A DNA stretch of 64,000 nt from an uncultured Parabacteroides sp. (GTDB lineage Bacteria > Bacteroidota > Bacteroidia > Bacteroidales > Tannerellaceae), in NCBI GenBank assembly GCA_949296075.1, contig CASFNG010000004.1, forward strand, positions 124,001-188,000, given 5' to 3'. The stretch's first letter is position 1; each line of letters starts with the position of its first letter. Position numbers and translations under genes: made by a program. Positions 55,626-64,000 of this stretch are shown piece by piece. The notes below the pieces were generated by a model. That model worked only from the letters and a program-made list of their open reading frames with translations. It was not told where the DNA came from and did no database searches.

Positions 55626-58274
55626 TTAAAATTTGTAGGTGTAAGATACTGAAGGGATGATCGGCAAGAGCGATATGGTCTCAAACCTTTTGGGGGTACC
55701 CCAGCTTTGCCGGATCGAGATCGCGTTCATGTGGCAATACGCGTTATATACACTGATGTTCCAGATACCGAGCCTGCCCTTCTTCTTCGGGCGATATATG
55801 TTCACCCCTAAGTCGAGCCGGTGATAAGCCGGTAGCCGTATGTTATTACGTCCCGAATAGTAATCGGTACGCCAGTCGAACTGTCCGAAATCAGAAGGTA
55901 TGAACGTAAGGTTCTGTCCGAATGGAGTCTTGTAGGTCTCCAAGGATAGCGTGACGCGGTTGCCGGTCATGTACATCCAATGACCGCTCAGCTCCACATG
56001 GTCGCTCACCTTCCAGCTCATCACGATGTTCACCTTATGCCGGCTGTCGTATTGTGCGGGGAATACCCATCCCCGGTCTATCTCGTCAAATCTGCGGTTG
56101 TTCCACATCAGACCATACCCGATCCAACCTTTCACCTTGCCTCTCTCTTTCCGGGCCACGAGTTCCGCCCCGTAAGCCCAGCCGTGACCCGCCGTCAGGA
56201 GGTCTTGCCAATCGGTATTCGCGGGCTGGGTGTTATACCCGTCGCGGTAGTCGAGTAGATGATCCATCCATTTGTGATACCCCTCCACCGAGAAGGTATA
56301 GTCGCCCCGCCAGTCGTAATAGAGCCCGAGAGATACCTGATCGGAGCGGAGCGGCTCGAAGTCTTGGGTGACCGGCATCCAGCGATCGGTAGGCAGACTG
56401 ATATAGCTGTCGTTCAGCTTATGGATGTACTGCCGCATCCGGGTATAGGAAGCCTTCGCGCTCAAGGCGTCGGTGAGCAGGAGACGGGTGGATACGCGCG
56501 GGTCGAGCGAGAGGTAATTCTTCGCCCCGATCCGGTAGAGATTCATCCGCAGCCCCCCGTTTATCCGTAACCGGGAGCCGATCGCCCAATCATCCTCGGC
56601 GAATAGCGAGAGCTCGTTTGCCGCGATCATCTGGCTCAAGCCCTTGCGTTCGCTCGCTTGGGTAGGTGTGGTGCTCCGGTAGGTATATTCCGGGTAAAAA
56701 CGGTGGTGGATATATTGGCTGCCGTACCGGATATGGTGGGCTGCCGCCGGACGGTAGTCGAAATTCAGGTAAAGCCCGATGTCGTGGATGCTGTTGTGCG
56801 AGGTCGCCTCGTTGTAGGCGGTCGAGTAATCCTCGCCCCCCTCGACCCCGAACGTGCGGTTATTCTCGTAGCGCAAGTGGGAGAGGTAGTGGGTGTAGGC
56901 GAGGGTGGCTGTCGCGAACAACTTGGGGCTGAAGGCGTACGATCCGCCCGTGGACACCGCGAGGTTCCCCCAGCGTATTTTCCCCTTGTCCTGATCCGTC
57001 TCTTGCGTGTGATCGACCCCTACCCAGGGAGAGTGCTCTATGTCTAACTTGAGCAGATCCTGTCCCCAATAAAGGTTCACGAACGCTTTACCCCGCTGGT
57101 TGATCTGGTGGCTGACCTTCACGTTCAGGTCGGTGAACGCGTATCGGAGATTGAACTGGTTTCCCTTGTCTTTCTGGACTAAGTTGTAGATGGCGAACCC
57201 CGGCACGGTAAGCAACTCGTACCAGGAGCGGCGCAGCGAGAGGTTGAACGAGGTACGATCCTTGATGATAGGCCCCTCTAAGTTGAGGTTTCCCGAGGTC
57301 AGGCCGATCGTCGCGCTGCCATGATACTCCCGGGTATTCCCATCCTTGGTGCGCGCGTCGAGCACGCTCGACAGTCTTCCCCCGTATCGGGCAGGGAAGG
57401 CCGACTTATAGAAATCCACCTCCCGCAGCGCCTCCGTGTTGAACGCCGAGAAAAGCCCTCCGAAATGATTCACCTGATAAAGCGGGATCTCATCCAGCAT
57501 ATAGAGGTTCTCGTCCTCGTCGCCCCCGCGTACATACATCCCTGCCATCCCCTCCGTGCCGATCGTGACGCCCGGCATGGCTTGCAACGCCTTGATCACG
57601 TCGTTCTCACCAAACAGGCTCGGTATCTCCTTCACCTCTTCCCGCGTCAGGCTGAGCCTCCCCATCCGCGAGGAGAGCAGCTGGTCTCGCTCCATCTCCC
57701 TGCCCGTCACGATCACTTCCGCCAGCCTCTCCCCGCCATCCAGCAGGATGTTGATCACCGTGTCTCGCCTTAAATGCGGGAAATCGATCGCCGCGGTGGA
57801 ATAACCAATGAAGGAGCCGCGTATTCTTGCCGGTCCGGCAGGCAGCGTCAGGCTGAAAAAACCTTGGCTGTTGGTAGCTGTCCCCCGTTGTGAGCCCACC
57901 TCATATACGGAGGCGCCGCTCAGGTATTCCAAAGAGGCGCGGTCGCGGATGAATCCGCTGATCGTGACCGAGCGGGGCCGCTCCCTCAGGATGATATGCC
58001 GTCCGCTGATCCGGTAAGAGATCGGCAGCCGGTCGAACAGCCGGTCGAGGCACGACTCGACCGGTAGATCCTCCGCGTGGAGGGTAATCCGCTGGATTCC
58101 TTCCAAGATGGCGGGATCGTAAGAGAAACTCATTCCGCTCTGCCGCTCGATCTGCTCCATGACCTCTTTTATAGGGGCGCGCCGGGCGTCGATCGTGAGC
58201 GTGGGCGATTGCCCGTTCACGTCGGCTACACGCAGCAGGAACAGAAGCAAGAGCAAGAGGTATCGTAGATGCAT
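55626..58274 (-). CDS. TonB-dependent outer-membrane receptor with STN domain
   Basis: 882 residues from the ATG at 58274; the frame is open further upstream but the signal peptide (LRYLLLLLLFLLRVADVNGQ) begins here. Order: STN domain (about 25-95, IERQSGMSFSYDP), carboxypeptidase-like beta domain (about 100-190), plug (MPGVTIGTEGMAGMYVRGGD), then a 22-strand-type barrel ending in the outer-membrane C-terminus TYKF. It imports a ligand through the outer membrane using TonB energy. STN domains often signal to anti-sigma factors, yet none is encoded nearby. Confidence 0.93.
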   Translation of the reverse strand: MHLRYLLLLLLFLLRVADVNGQSPTLTIDARRAPIKEVMEQIERQSGMSFSYDPAILEGIQRITLHAEDLPVESCLDRLFDRLPISYRISGRHIILRERPRSVTISGFIRDRASLEYLSGASVYEVGSQRGTATNSQGFFSLTLPAGPARIRGSFIGYSTAAIDFPHLRRDTVINILLDGGERLAEVIVTGREMERDQLLSSRMGRLSLTREEVKEIPSLFGENDVIKALQAMPGVTIGTEGMAGMYVRGGDEDENLYMLDEIPLYQVNHFGGLFSAFNTEALREVDFYKSAFPARYGGRLSSVLDARTKDGNTREYHGSATIGLTSGNLNLEGPIIKDRTSFNLSLRRSWYELLTVPGFAIYNLVQKDKGNQFNLRYAFTDLNVKVSHQINQRGKAFVNLYWGQDLLKLDIEHSPWVGVDHTQETDQDKGKIRWGNLAVSTGGSYAFSPKLFATATLAYTHYLSHLRYENNRTFGVEGGEDYSTAYNEATSHNSIHDIGLYLNFDYRPAAAHHIRYGSQYIHHRFYPEYTYRSTTPTQASERKGLSQMIAANELSLFAEDDWAIGSRLRINGGLRMNLYRIGAKNYLSLDPRVSTRLLLTDALSAKASYTRMRQYIHKLNDSYISLPTDRWMPVTQDFEPLRSDQVSLGLYYDWRGDYTFSVEGYHKWMDHLLDYRDGYNTQPANTDWQDLLTAGHGWAYGAELVARKERGKVKGWIGYGLMWNNRRFDEIDRGWVFPAQYDSRHKVNIVMSWKVSDHVELSGHWMYMTGNRVTLSLETYKTPFGQNLTFIPSDFGQFDWRTDYYSGRNNIRLPAYHRLDLGVNIYRPKKKGRLGIWNISVYNAYCHMNAISIRQSWGTPKRFETISLLPIIPSVSYTYKF

Positions 58275-58369
58275 CTTGTTTGATCGTTTTATTAAAAGAC
58301 GGGAAAGATACGAAAAATCCCTATCAAGGTTTCCGAAAAAGTCGGTCAAGATGTCTCGATAATTTTTCC

Positions 58370-58377
58370 TACTTTTG
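58370..58377 (+). promoter_or_regulatory. -7 box of the GH3 fusion gene
   Basis: TACTTTTG, exact TAnnTTTG, 25 bp before the ATG. On the opposite strand TATCTTTC (one mismatch) near 58306 may serve the receptor operon, so the 128-bp gap would hold divergent promoters. Confidence 0.5.
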
Positions 58378-58402
58378 AGAAACGAAAGAATGTAAAGGTG
58401 TA

Positions 58403-61400
58403 ATGAGGAGAATCGGAATCTTGATTTTATGCTGTATGTCCCTGTTATCGGGGCGTGCGGGTATCCAGCCCAATCTGTACAGATCGGTGGATAAGGTGAG
58501 GATGGAGCAGTGGGTCGACTCCGTGTTCGACGCGTTGAGCTTCGACGAGCGGGTCGGGCAGCTGTTCATGATCGTGGCGAACCCTAAGTCGGACAGCCGG
58601 AATATGCAACGGCTGACGCGGTACGTGAAGGAGCAGAAGATAGGGGGGATCCTCTTCCATAAGGGAGATCCAGTGACGCAGGCGGAGGTGACCAACCGGT
58701 TGCAACGGGAGGCGCGGGTGCCGATGCTTATCTCCTTGGACGGTGAGTGGGGGCTCTCCATGCGGCTGAGCGGTACGACCCGCTTCCCGAAGAACATGAT
58801 GCTGGGAGCGATCGAGGACAATGCCTTGATCGAGGCGTATGGCCGGGAGGTAGGGCGGCAATGCCGGGAGATGGGCATCCATATCAACTTCGCCCCTGAC
58901 ATGGACGTGAACAGCAATGAGGATAATCCCGTGATCGGGCTACGCTCCTTCGGCGAGTATCCGGAGGCGGTGGCGGATAAGGGCATCGCTTACGCGCGTG
59001 GGTTGGAGAGCATGGGGATCATGTCGGTCTCCAAGCATTTTCCCGGGCATGGGGATACCTCGGAGGATTCGCATGAGACCCTCCCCGTCGTGCGGCACGA
59101 CCGCGCCCGCTTGGATAGCGTGGAGCTGCTCCCTTTCAGGCGTTATATAGAGGCGGGATTCGCCGGGGTCATGACGGGGCATCTCCAGGTACCCGCGTTG
59201 GACGCGCGGAGGCATACGCCCGCCTCGTTCTCGAAAGCGGTCGTGACCGGCTTGTTGCGGGATGAGTATGGATTCGAGGGACTTTGCTTTACCGACGCGC
59301 TGGCGATGAAGGGAGCCTCCGCCCGGAAATCGGATAACCCTTCGGTGAGGGCCTTGCTTGCCGGGAACGACATCCTGCTGGCTCCGGCCGCTCCGGTGAC
59401 CGACTTCGAGGCGGTGAAGGCGGCCGTGGAGGATGGGACGATCCCCTTGGAGATGATCGAGGAGCGCTGCCTGAAGGTCTTGCGCTATAAATATATCGCT
59501 GGGCTGGCGGCTTATGAGCCGGTCGACACGAAAGGGCTCTCCCAGCGGCTGAACTCACCCCATGCCGCGTGGATAGCGGCGAAACTGAATGAGGAGGCGA
59601 TCACCGTGTTGAAGAACGAGGATGCCACTCTACCCTTGAAGGATCTTGGCAAGAGGCGGATAGCCGCCCTGTCGATCGGGGATGAGGAGGGGAACGAGTT
59701 CCAGCGGATGTTGGAGCGTTACGATTCCATCGCTTGCTTCAGCATCGATAGGCGCTCTACGGCGGCTGAGGTTCAGCGGGTGTATGAGCGGTTGATGAAG
59801 TACGACGTGATAATTTGTGGCGTGAATACCATACGTATCCCCGAGAGCCCGGCGCTGCGCCAGCTGGCGGAGCGGAAAGAGCTGATATACGCCTTCTTTA
59901 CCCTGCCTTACGCCTGCAAGGAGTATAAGCGCTCGATCGGGCACGCGAGGGCGGTCGTGCTGGCTTATGAGGCGACACCGTTGGCGCAGGAGTATGCCGC
60001 GCAGGCGATCTTCGGGGGGATAGGGGCGAAAGGGAAACTGCCTGTCTCGATCCCGGGTATGTATTATGCGGGAAGTGGCATCTTTACCCCGAAAACCCGT
60101 TTGGGATACCAGGAGCCGGAGGAGGTGGGATTGAACGCTACCCGGCTTGGCGAGATCGACTCGATCGTGCGCGAGGGATTGGAGGCGAAGGCTTATCCGG
60201 GTTGCCAGGTGCTGGTGGCGAAGGATGGGATGATCGTCTATGAGAAGGCATTCGGTTATTTTGAGTACGACAACAGGCGCCCGGTCACGAATCAGTCGGT
60301 CTACGACTTGGCCTCCGCCTCGAAAGCGGCGGGTACCGTGCTGGCCGTGATGAAGGCATACGACGATCGGCGGTTTGGCTTGAACGACAAGATCTCTTCC
60401 TTTATCCCCGAGCTGAAGGATTCCAACAAGAAGGATTTGACGGTCAAGGAGTTGCTTTTTCATCAATCCGGCTTGCCTCCCACGATCAATTTCTATTTGG
60501 ACGCGATCGACAAAGATAGTTATAAGGGGAGCCTGTATAGTGGGGCGAGGAACGCGGCGCATCCGGTGCGATTGGACGCGAAGACCTACGTACGCGATGA
60601 TTTCGGTTTCTTGCCGGGGCTGGTGTCGGATCGACCCAAGCCGGGCTTTACCACCGAGGTGGCACGCGATTTCTACCTGCACGACTCCTTCCGCGACTCG
60701 ATCATGCATGACATCAAGGAGGCGCGTTTGGGGCGCAGAGGGCGGTATGTGTATAGTTGCGTGAACTTTATCTTGCTGAAGATGATGGTGGAGAACCAGG
60801 AGCGTGTGCCGATGGATCGGCTGCTGCGCGACGATTTCTATCGGCGTATGGGGGCTTGGCGACTGACTTATAACCCATTGCGGGTGATGGATTCGCTGCG
60901 GATCGTGCCGACCGAGTATGATGGTTTCCTCCGCCGCCAGTTGCTGCGGGGGTATGTGCATGATGAGGCGGCGGCGTTTCAGGGAGGCGTGTCGGGCAAC
61001 GCGGGGCTCTTCTCGAACGCCGACGACTTGGCGAAGGTGCTTCAGCTCTTCTTGAATCAAGGTACGTATGGCGGTGAGCGGTATCTCTCGGCGGAGACCT
61101 GCCGACTGTTCACGCAAACCAAGAGCCCTACCAGCCGGCGGGGGCTGGGGTTCGACAAGCCGCTGACGAGCAACCCGAAAGCGTCGCCTTGCGGGATGCT
61201 GGCGCCCGCTTCGGTCTATGGTCATACGGGATTTACAGGGACTTGTTTCTGGGTGGATCCGGATAACCGGCTTATCTATATCTTCTTGAGCAACCGGGTC
61301 TATCCGAACCGTTCGAACAATAAGTTGGGACGCTTGGATATCCGTACCCGTATACACGACGTGATCTATAAGGCGATTGATAGGAAAAGCCAAAAAGATT

Positions 61401-61405
61401 CGTAA
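58403..61405 (+). CDS. Glycoside hydrolase family 3 fused to a class C beta-lactamase-like serine hydrolase
   Basis: A 1000-residue exported protein with signal peptide RRIGILILCCMSLLSG. Residues about 35-370 are a NagZ-type GH3 domain: KHFPGHG (211-217), DSH (222-224), and the nucleophile D298 in FTDALAMKGA. Residues about 390-560 match a GH3 C-terminal domain. Residues about 575-990 form a beta-lactamase/DD-peptidase fold with SxxK at S638-K641 (SASK), a YSC in place of the usual YxN, and HTG near the end. The likely substrate is peptidoglycan or muropeptides: the GH3 part removes N-acetylglucosamine and the serine hydrolase acts on peptide or ester bonds. Localisation is probably periplasmic. 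Confidence 0.9.
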   Translation: MRRIGILILCCMSLLSGRAGIQPNLYRSVDKVRMEQWVDSVFDALSFDERVGQLFMIVANPKSDSRNMQRLTRYVKEQKIGGILFHKGDPVTQAEVTNRLQREARVPMLISLDGEWGLSMRLSGTTRFPKNMMLGAIEDNALIEAYGREVGRQCREMGIHINFAPDMDVNSNEDNPVIGLRSFGEYPEAVADKGIAYARGLESMGIMSVSKHFPGHGDTSEDSHETLPVVRHDRARLDSVELLPFRRYIEAGFAGVMTGHLQVPALDARRHTPASFSKAVVTGLLRDEYGFEGLCFTDALAMKGASARKSDNPSVRALLAGNDILLAPAAPVTDFEAVKAAVEDGTIPLEMIEERCLKVLRYKYIAGLAAYEPVDTKGLSQRLNSPHAAWIAAKLNEEAITVLKNEDATLPLKDLGKRRIAALSIGDEEGNEFQRMLERYDSIACFSIDRRSTAAEVQRVYERLMKYDVIICGVNTIRIPESPALRQLAERKELIYAFFTLPYACKEYKRSIGHARAVVLAYEATPLAQEYAAQAIFGGIGAKGKLPVSIPGMYYAGSGIFTPKTRLGYQEPEEVGLNATRLGEIDSIVREGLEAKAYPGCQVLVAKDGMIVYEKAFGYFEYDNRRPVTNQSVYDLASASKAAGTVLAVMKAYDDRRFGLNDKISSFIPELKDSNKKDLTVKELLFHQSGLPPTINFYLDAIDKDSYKGSLYSGARNAAHPVRLDAKTYVRDDFGFLPGLVSDRPKPGFTTEVARDFYLHDSFRDSIMHDIKEARLGRRGRYVYSCVNFILLKMMVENQERVPMDRLLRDDFYRRMGAWRLTYNPLRVMDSLRIVPTEYDGFLRRQLLRGYVHDEAAAFQGGVSGNAGLFSNADDLAKVLQLFLNQGTYGGERYLSAETCRLFTQTKSPTSRRGLGFDKPLTSNPKASPCGMLAPASVYGHTGFTGTCFWVDPDNRLIYIFLSNRVYPNRSNNKLGRLDIRTRIHDVIYKAIDRKSQKDS

Positions 61406-61410
61406 TTTTG
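61403..61410 (+). promoter_or_regulatory. -7 box of the CobD-like gene
   Basis: TAATTTTG overlapping the GH3 fusion stop codon, 41 bp before the next ATG. A TTG lies 23 bp upstream, a slightly long spacer. Confidence 0.45.
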
Positions 61411-61450
61411 TGACAGTTTTGGCGGTAGCTATTCATTAAAAAAGATATAT

Positions 61451-62482
61451 ATGTTATACGGACACGGAGATGATTTTTACAACGCGAAGAACGAGGTGAA
61501 GATAAACTTTAGCTCGAATGTTTGGCATGGGGCGAATCTGGATAAGCTGAGAGAGCATTTGATCGAGCATTTCGACAAGTTGACCCGCTATCCGGAGCCG
61601 GATGCCGCTACCTTGAAACGGCTGTTGGCGCGCCGGTATGAGACGAAAGAGGAGAATATCGTCGTGACCAACGGTTCCATCACGGCTTTCTATCTGGTGG
61701 CGCAGGCTTGGCGGGGCGCGAAGTCGATGATCGCTATCCCCTCTTTCTCGGAGTATGAGGATGCGTGCCGCTTGCATGAGCATGAGATCTCTTTCTTCCC
61801 GACATCCGATGACCTCTCGGAGCTTTCCCTTGAGGGGCAGGATCTTTGCTGGATCTGTAACCCGAACAATCCGGACGGGAAGCTGATCCACCGGACGGAG
61901 TTGCTTCGCTTGATCTCCGCCAATCCGAAGACACTCTTCGTGATCGACCAGGCTTACGTGGCGTTCACCACCGAGGATATGCTGAAGGCGAGCGACGTGA
62001 AGGCACATCCGAACCTGATCTTGGTGCAATCGATCTCGAAGGCGTATAATATCCCGGGCTTGCGTATCGGTTATTTAGTGGCTTCGGCTGAGATCGCCGA
62101 GCGGGTGAATCGTTATATCATCCCTTGGTCCGTGAACGCTATCGCGATCGAGGCGAGCAAGTATATCTTGATTCATCCGGCGCAGTTCACCCTGCCGATC
62201 CGTAAATGGCAGCGCGAGACAGCCGAGCTGATCTATCAGCTCAGCAAACTGGACGACTTGGAGGTTTTGCCCACCTCCACGACCTTCTTCTTGGTGCGCC
62301 TGAAGAAGGGAACCGCCGCCGACTTGAAACAGTTCTTGCTCGATCAGTATGGAATCCTGATCCGCGACGCCTCGAATTTCAGGGGGCTGGACGAGACCTA
62401 CCTGCGTCTTTCCACCCAAAAGGCCGACGAGAACCAAGCCTTGATCGAAGGAATCAAGCATTGGTTAGGGCAGCAACGTTGA
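61451..62482 (+). CDS. PLP-dependent aminotransferase-fold enzyme, CobD-like (threonine-phosphate decarboxylase)
   Basis: 343 residues, fold type I. The start MLYGHGDDFY...INFSSNVW is characteristic of CobD, which decarboxylates L-threonine O-3-phosphate to the aminopropanol phosphate linker of cobalamin. PLP-site residues: N137-region CNPNNPDG, D166 (FVIDQAYV) and Schiff-base K197 (SISKAYN), with the phosphate-binding Arg in GLRIGY. Histidinol-phosphate aminotransferase is the main alternative. No other cobalamin gene is adjacent, so the assignment rests on the N-terminus and length. Confidence 0.72.
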   Translation: MLYGHGDDFYNAKNEVKINFSSNVWHGANLDKLREHLIEHFDKLTRYPEPDAATLKRLLARRYETKEENIVVTNGSITAFYLVAQAWRGAKSMIAIPSFSEYEDACRLHEHEISFFPTSDDLSELSLEGQDLCWICNPNNPDGKLIHRTELLRLISANPKTLFVIDQAYVAFTTEDMLKASDVKAHPNLILVQSISKAYNIPGLRIGYLVASAEIAERVNRYIIPWSVNAIAIEASKYILIHPAQFTLPIRKWQRETAELIYQLSKLDDLEVLPTSTTFFLVRLKKGTAADLKQFLLDQYGILIRDASNFRGLDETYLRLSTQKADENQALIEGIKHWLGQQR

Positions 62483-62508
62483 TCTTTTGTAGATAATGCG
62501 ACATAAGG

Positions 62509-62540
62509 CGTGGGATGGGCGTTCGCTTATCCCACGTTTG
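62509..62540 (+). terminator. Hairpin after the CobD-like gene
   Basis: CGTGGGAT (62509-62516) with ATCCCACG (62529-62536), 12-nt loop, followed by TTTGG. A short T-tract makes it a moderate terminator candidate, upstream of the fucosidase gene. Confidence 0.5.
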
Positions 62541-62574
62541 GTTAATGGAAACTTTAAATCTGATTTTTTGTAGT

Positions 62575-63939
62575 ATGAAGAACGTAGGTATCGCTTTTTT
62601 GGTTATCTTGTCGATCCTTGTATCCTGTATTCCACATAAGGAGGAGAATGTGGTTGTCCCGAACAGCCAGCAATTGGAATGGGCTGACGCTGAGATTGGG
62701 GTTTTGATCCATTTTGATATGCCTGTTTTCAAGCCGGATTATAATTTCCGTCAGTGGGGGACACATCCGGATGCCTCTATTTTTAACCCGACAGAGCTGA
62801 ATACGGATCAATGGTTGGAGACCGCCCGGAAATTGGGCGCTAAATACGCTGTGCTCGTGGCTAAGCATTGCAGTGGATTCAGCCTGTGGCCAACGGAGGC
62901 TCATGATTATAGCGTGAAGCATTCGCCTTGGAAAGAGGGGAAAGGGGATGTCGTGGCGGATTTTATCGCCTCTTGTAAGAAGTATGGCATCAAGCCGGGT
63001 ATTTACGCGAGCACGACGGCCAATGGGTATTTGTACGTGGACAACCCTGGCTTGGTTCAGGAAGGCGGTCCGGTTACGCAGGCGGAATATAATCGTATCG
63101 TGACACAGCAATTAACCGAGTTGTGGAGCAATTATGGCGAATTGTTTGAGATCTGGTTCGATGGTGGTGTGTTGTCGAAGGAGCAAGGAGGCGCGGATGT
63201 CTTCTCGTTAGTGCGGGAATTGCAGCCCGATGCGATCGCTTTCCAAGGCCCGTACGGGCATCCTAACCTGATTCGTTGGGTAGGTAATGAGGAAGGTGTG
63301 GCTCCTTATCCCTGTTGGGCTACGGCCGACTCTACGACAAACGCTGATGGAACCTTGGTGGTTGAGGGACTGAACGGGGATCCTTTCGCTCCTTTTTGGT
63401 GCCCGGGTGAGGCCGATTTCACCTTGCGTTGGAACCATTCATTCCAAGGAGGCTGGTTTTGGACGGCAGGGCAGGACAGTATGCTGTTCTCCCTCCCGGA
63501 GTTGCTGGCAAAATATGAGACCAGTGTAGGGCGGAATACGAATATGTTGTTGGGATTGGTGATCGATAATAGAGGGCTTGTTCCTGAGGCGGATGTCCAG
63601 CGAGTGGAGGAGTTGGGCAGAGAGATCAAACGGCAATATGGATCCCCGGCCTATGTCACGGAAGGATCCGGCTCCGAGCTTACGATTTCTTTTGACCATC
63701 CGTTAAATATAAATCGGGTGGTCGTGCAGGAGGAGATAGCCAAAGGGGAGAGAGTGCTGGAATATTCCTTGAAGGCGTATAGGGGCGGTGAATGGGTAGA
63801 CCTGAGCTCTGGCTCCTGCATAGGGCATAAACGCATAGATCGGTTTGACCCGATCGAGGCCGAGAAGGTAAAGCTCGTGATCACTCGCTCGAAGGCAACC
63901 CCTCATATCTCTAACTTTTCCGTATATGAGACCTTGTAG
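62575..63939 (+). CDS. Alpha-L-fucosidase (GH29) lipoprotein
   Basis: 454 residues from the Met that starts the lipoprotein signal (KNVGIAFLVILSILVSC, Cys18 lipidated); the frame is open 20 codons upstream without a signal. The GH29 domain shows HFDMPVF, CSGFSLWPTEAHDYSVKHS, the nucleophile D196 in EIWFDGG, and a GIYAST loop. A C-terminal beta-sandwich of about 110 residues resembles an F5/8-type carbohydrate-binding module. It should release fucose from host or dietary glycans at the cell surface. It is not part of a visible polysaccharide-utilisation locus. Confidence 0.9.
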   Translation: MKNVGIAFLVILSILVSCIPHKEENVVVPNSQQLEWADAEIGVLIHFDMPVFKPDYNFRQWGTHPDASIFNPTELNTDQWLETARKLGAKYAVLVAKHCSGFSLWPTEAHDYSVKHSPWKEGKGDVVADFIASCKKYGIKPGIYASTTANGYLYVDNPGLVQEGGPVTQAEYNRIVTQQLTELWSNYGELFEIWFDGGVLSKEQGGADVFSLVRELQPDAIAFQGPYGHPNLIRWVGNEEGVAPYPCWATADSTTNADGTLVVEGLNGDPFAPFWCPGEADFTLRWNHSFQGGWFWTAGQDSMLFSLPELLAKYETSVGRNTNMLLGLVIDNRGLVPEADVQRVEELGREIKRQYGSPAYVTEGSGSELTISFDHPLNINRVVVQEEIAKGERVLEYSLKAYRGGEWVDLSSGSCIGHKRIDRFDPIEAEKVKLVITRSKATPHISNFSVYETL

Positions 63940-63967
63940 CTTGAGGCACCTGCGGGCTTGAAAAAGG

Positions 63968-64000
63968 AAAAGGCTTCCAAGATCCCTTGGAAGCCTTTTT
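63968..64000 (+). terminator. Terminator of the fucosidase gene
   Basis: AAGGCTTCCAAG (63970-63981) with CTTGGAAGCCTT (63986-63997), 4-nt loop, T-run reaching the window end. Confidence 0.88.

Noticed and set aside
59630-61393. A 587-codon open frame antisense to the GH3 fusion
   Set aside because: Same cause; its translation is rich in His/Arg/Gln and has no fold signature, whereas the sense strand encodes intact catalytic motifs.
1-64000. Mobile elements, CRISPR arrays, tRNA or rRNA genes
   Set aside because: No transposase, integrase, terminal repeats, spacer-repeat periodicity or tRNA/rRNA sequence was seen in any gap.

Overview
The window is core chromosome of a Bacteroidota bacterium, most likely order Bacteroidales and close to Parabacteroides. 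This rests on repeated promoters of the Bacteroides type (TTTG or TTG, about 19-21 bp, then TAnnTTTG), an STN-type TonB receptor paired with a DUF4249 lipoprotein, an OstA-like gene, a GH3/serine-hydrolase fusion, zinc-free S14 and L36, and a succinate CoA-transferase of the propionate route. The genus is an inference. I see no insertion sequence, prophage, integrase, CRISPR array, rRNA or tRNA.

Left part (1-33.5 kb). dnaE runs off the left edge on the minus strand. Upstream of it is a 518-bp gap holding a probable structured RNA with its own promoter and terminator. Next on the minus strand come a BCCT osmolyte transporter, with three phased TTGCCG boxes beside its promoter, a succinate CoA-transferase, a small Pro-rich membrane protein and a probable ~78-nt sRNA. 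Plus-strand housekeeping genes follow: miaB, then ftsX-DUF3098-uppP-truB-queA-folK and a small basic protein, then metK. mlaEF-like genes (minus) diverge from lptB (plus). A CPBP protease diverges from tig, which is followed by clpP-clpX, recQ, an envelope-biogenesis run (parvulin PPIase, lipoprotein, SurA-like PPIase, OstA-like protein, small membrane protein) and mutL.

Middle part (33.5-51.8 kb). One uninterrupted 33-gene translation cluster joins the str, S10, spc and alpha operons, from rpsL to rplQ. It lacks tuf, contains secY, map, infA and rpoA, starts from two tandem promoters and ends at a strong terminator. The gaps before rpsG, rpsH and rpsD are long or structured and are plausible autoregulatory leaders.

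Right part (51.8-64 kb). A gene-poor 860-bp stretch holds several inverted repeats and one weak ORF. Then come a ric (YtfE) repair gene divergent from a Crp/Fnr regulator, rplS, a DUF4249 lipoprotein with an STN TonB receptor, the GH3 plus beta-lactamase fusion, a CobD-like PLP enzyme and a GH29 fucosidase lipoprotein.

I did not find a convincing new multi-gene system. The observations most worth checking are the phased repeats at the BCCT promoter, the two small RNA candidates, the structured S12-S7 gap, the MutL without recognisable endonuclease motifs, and the envelope cluster around the GH3 fusion.
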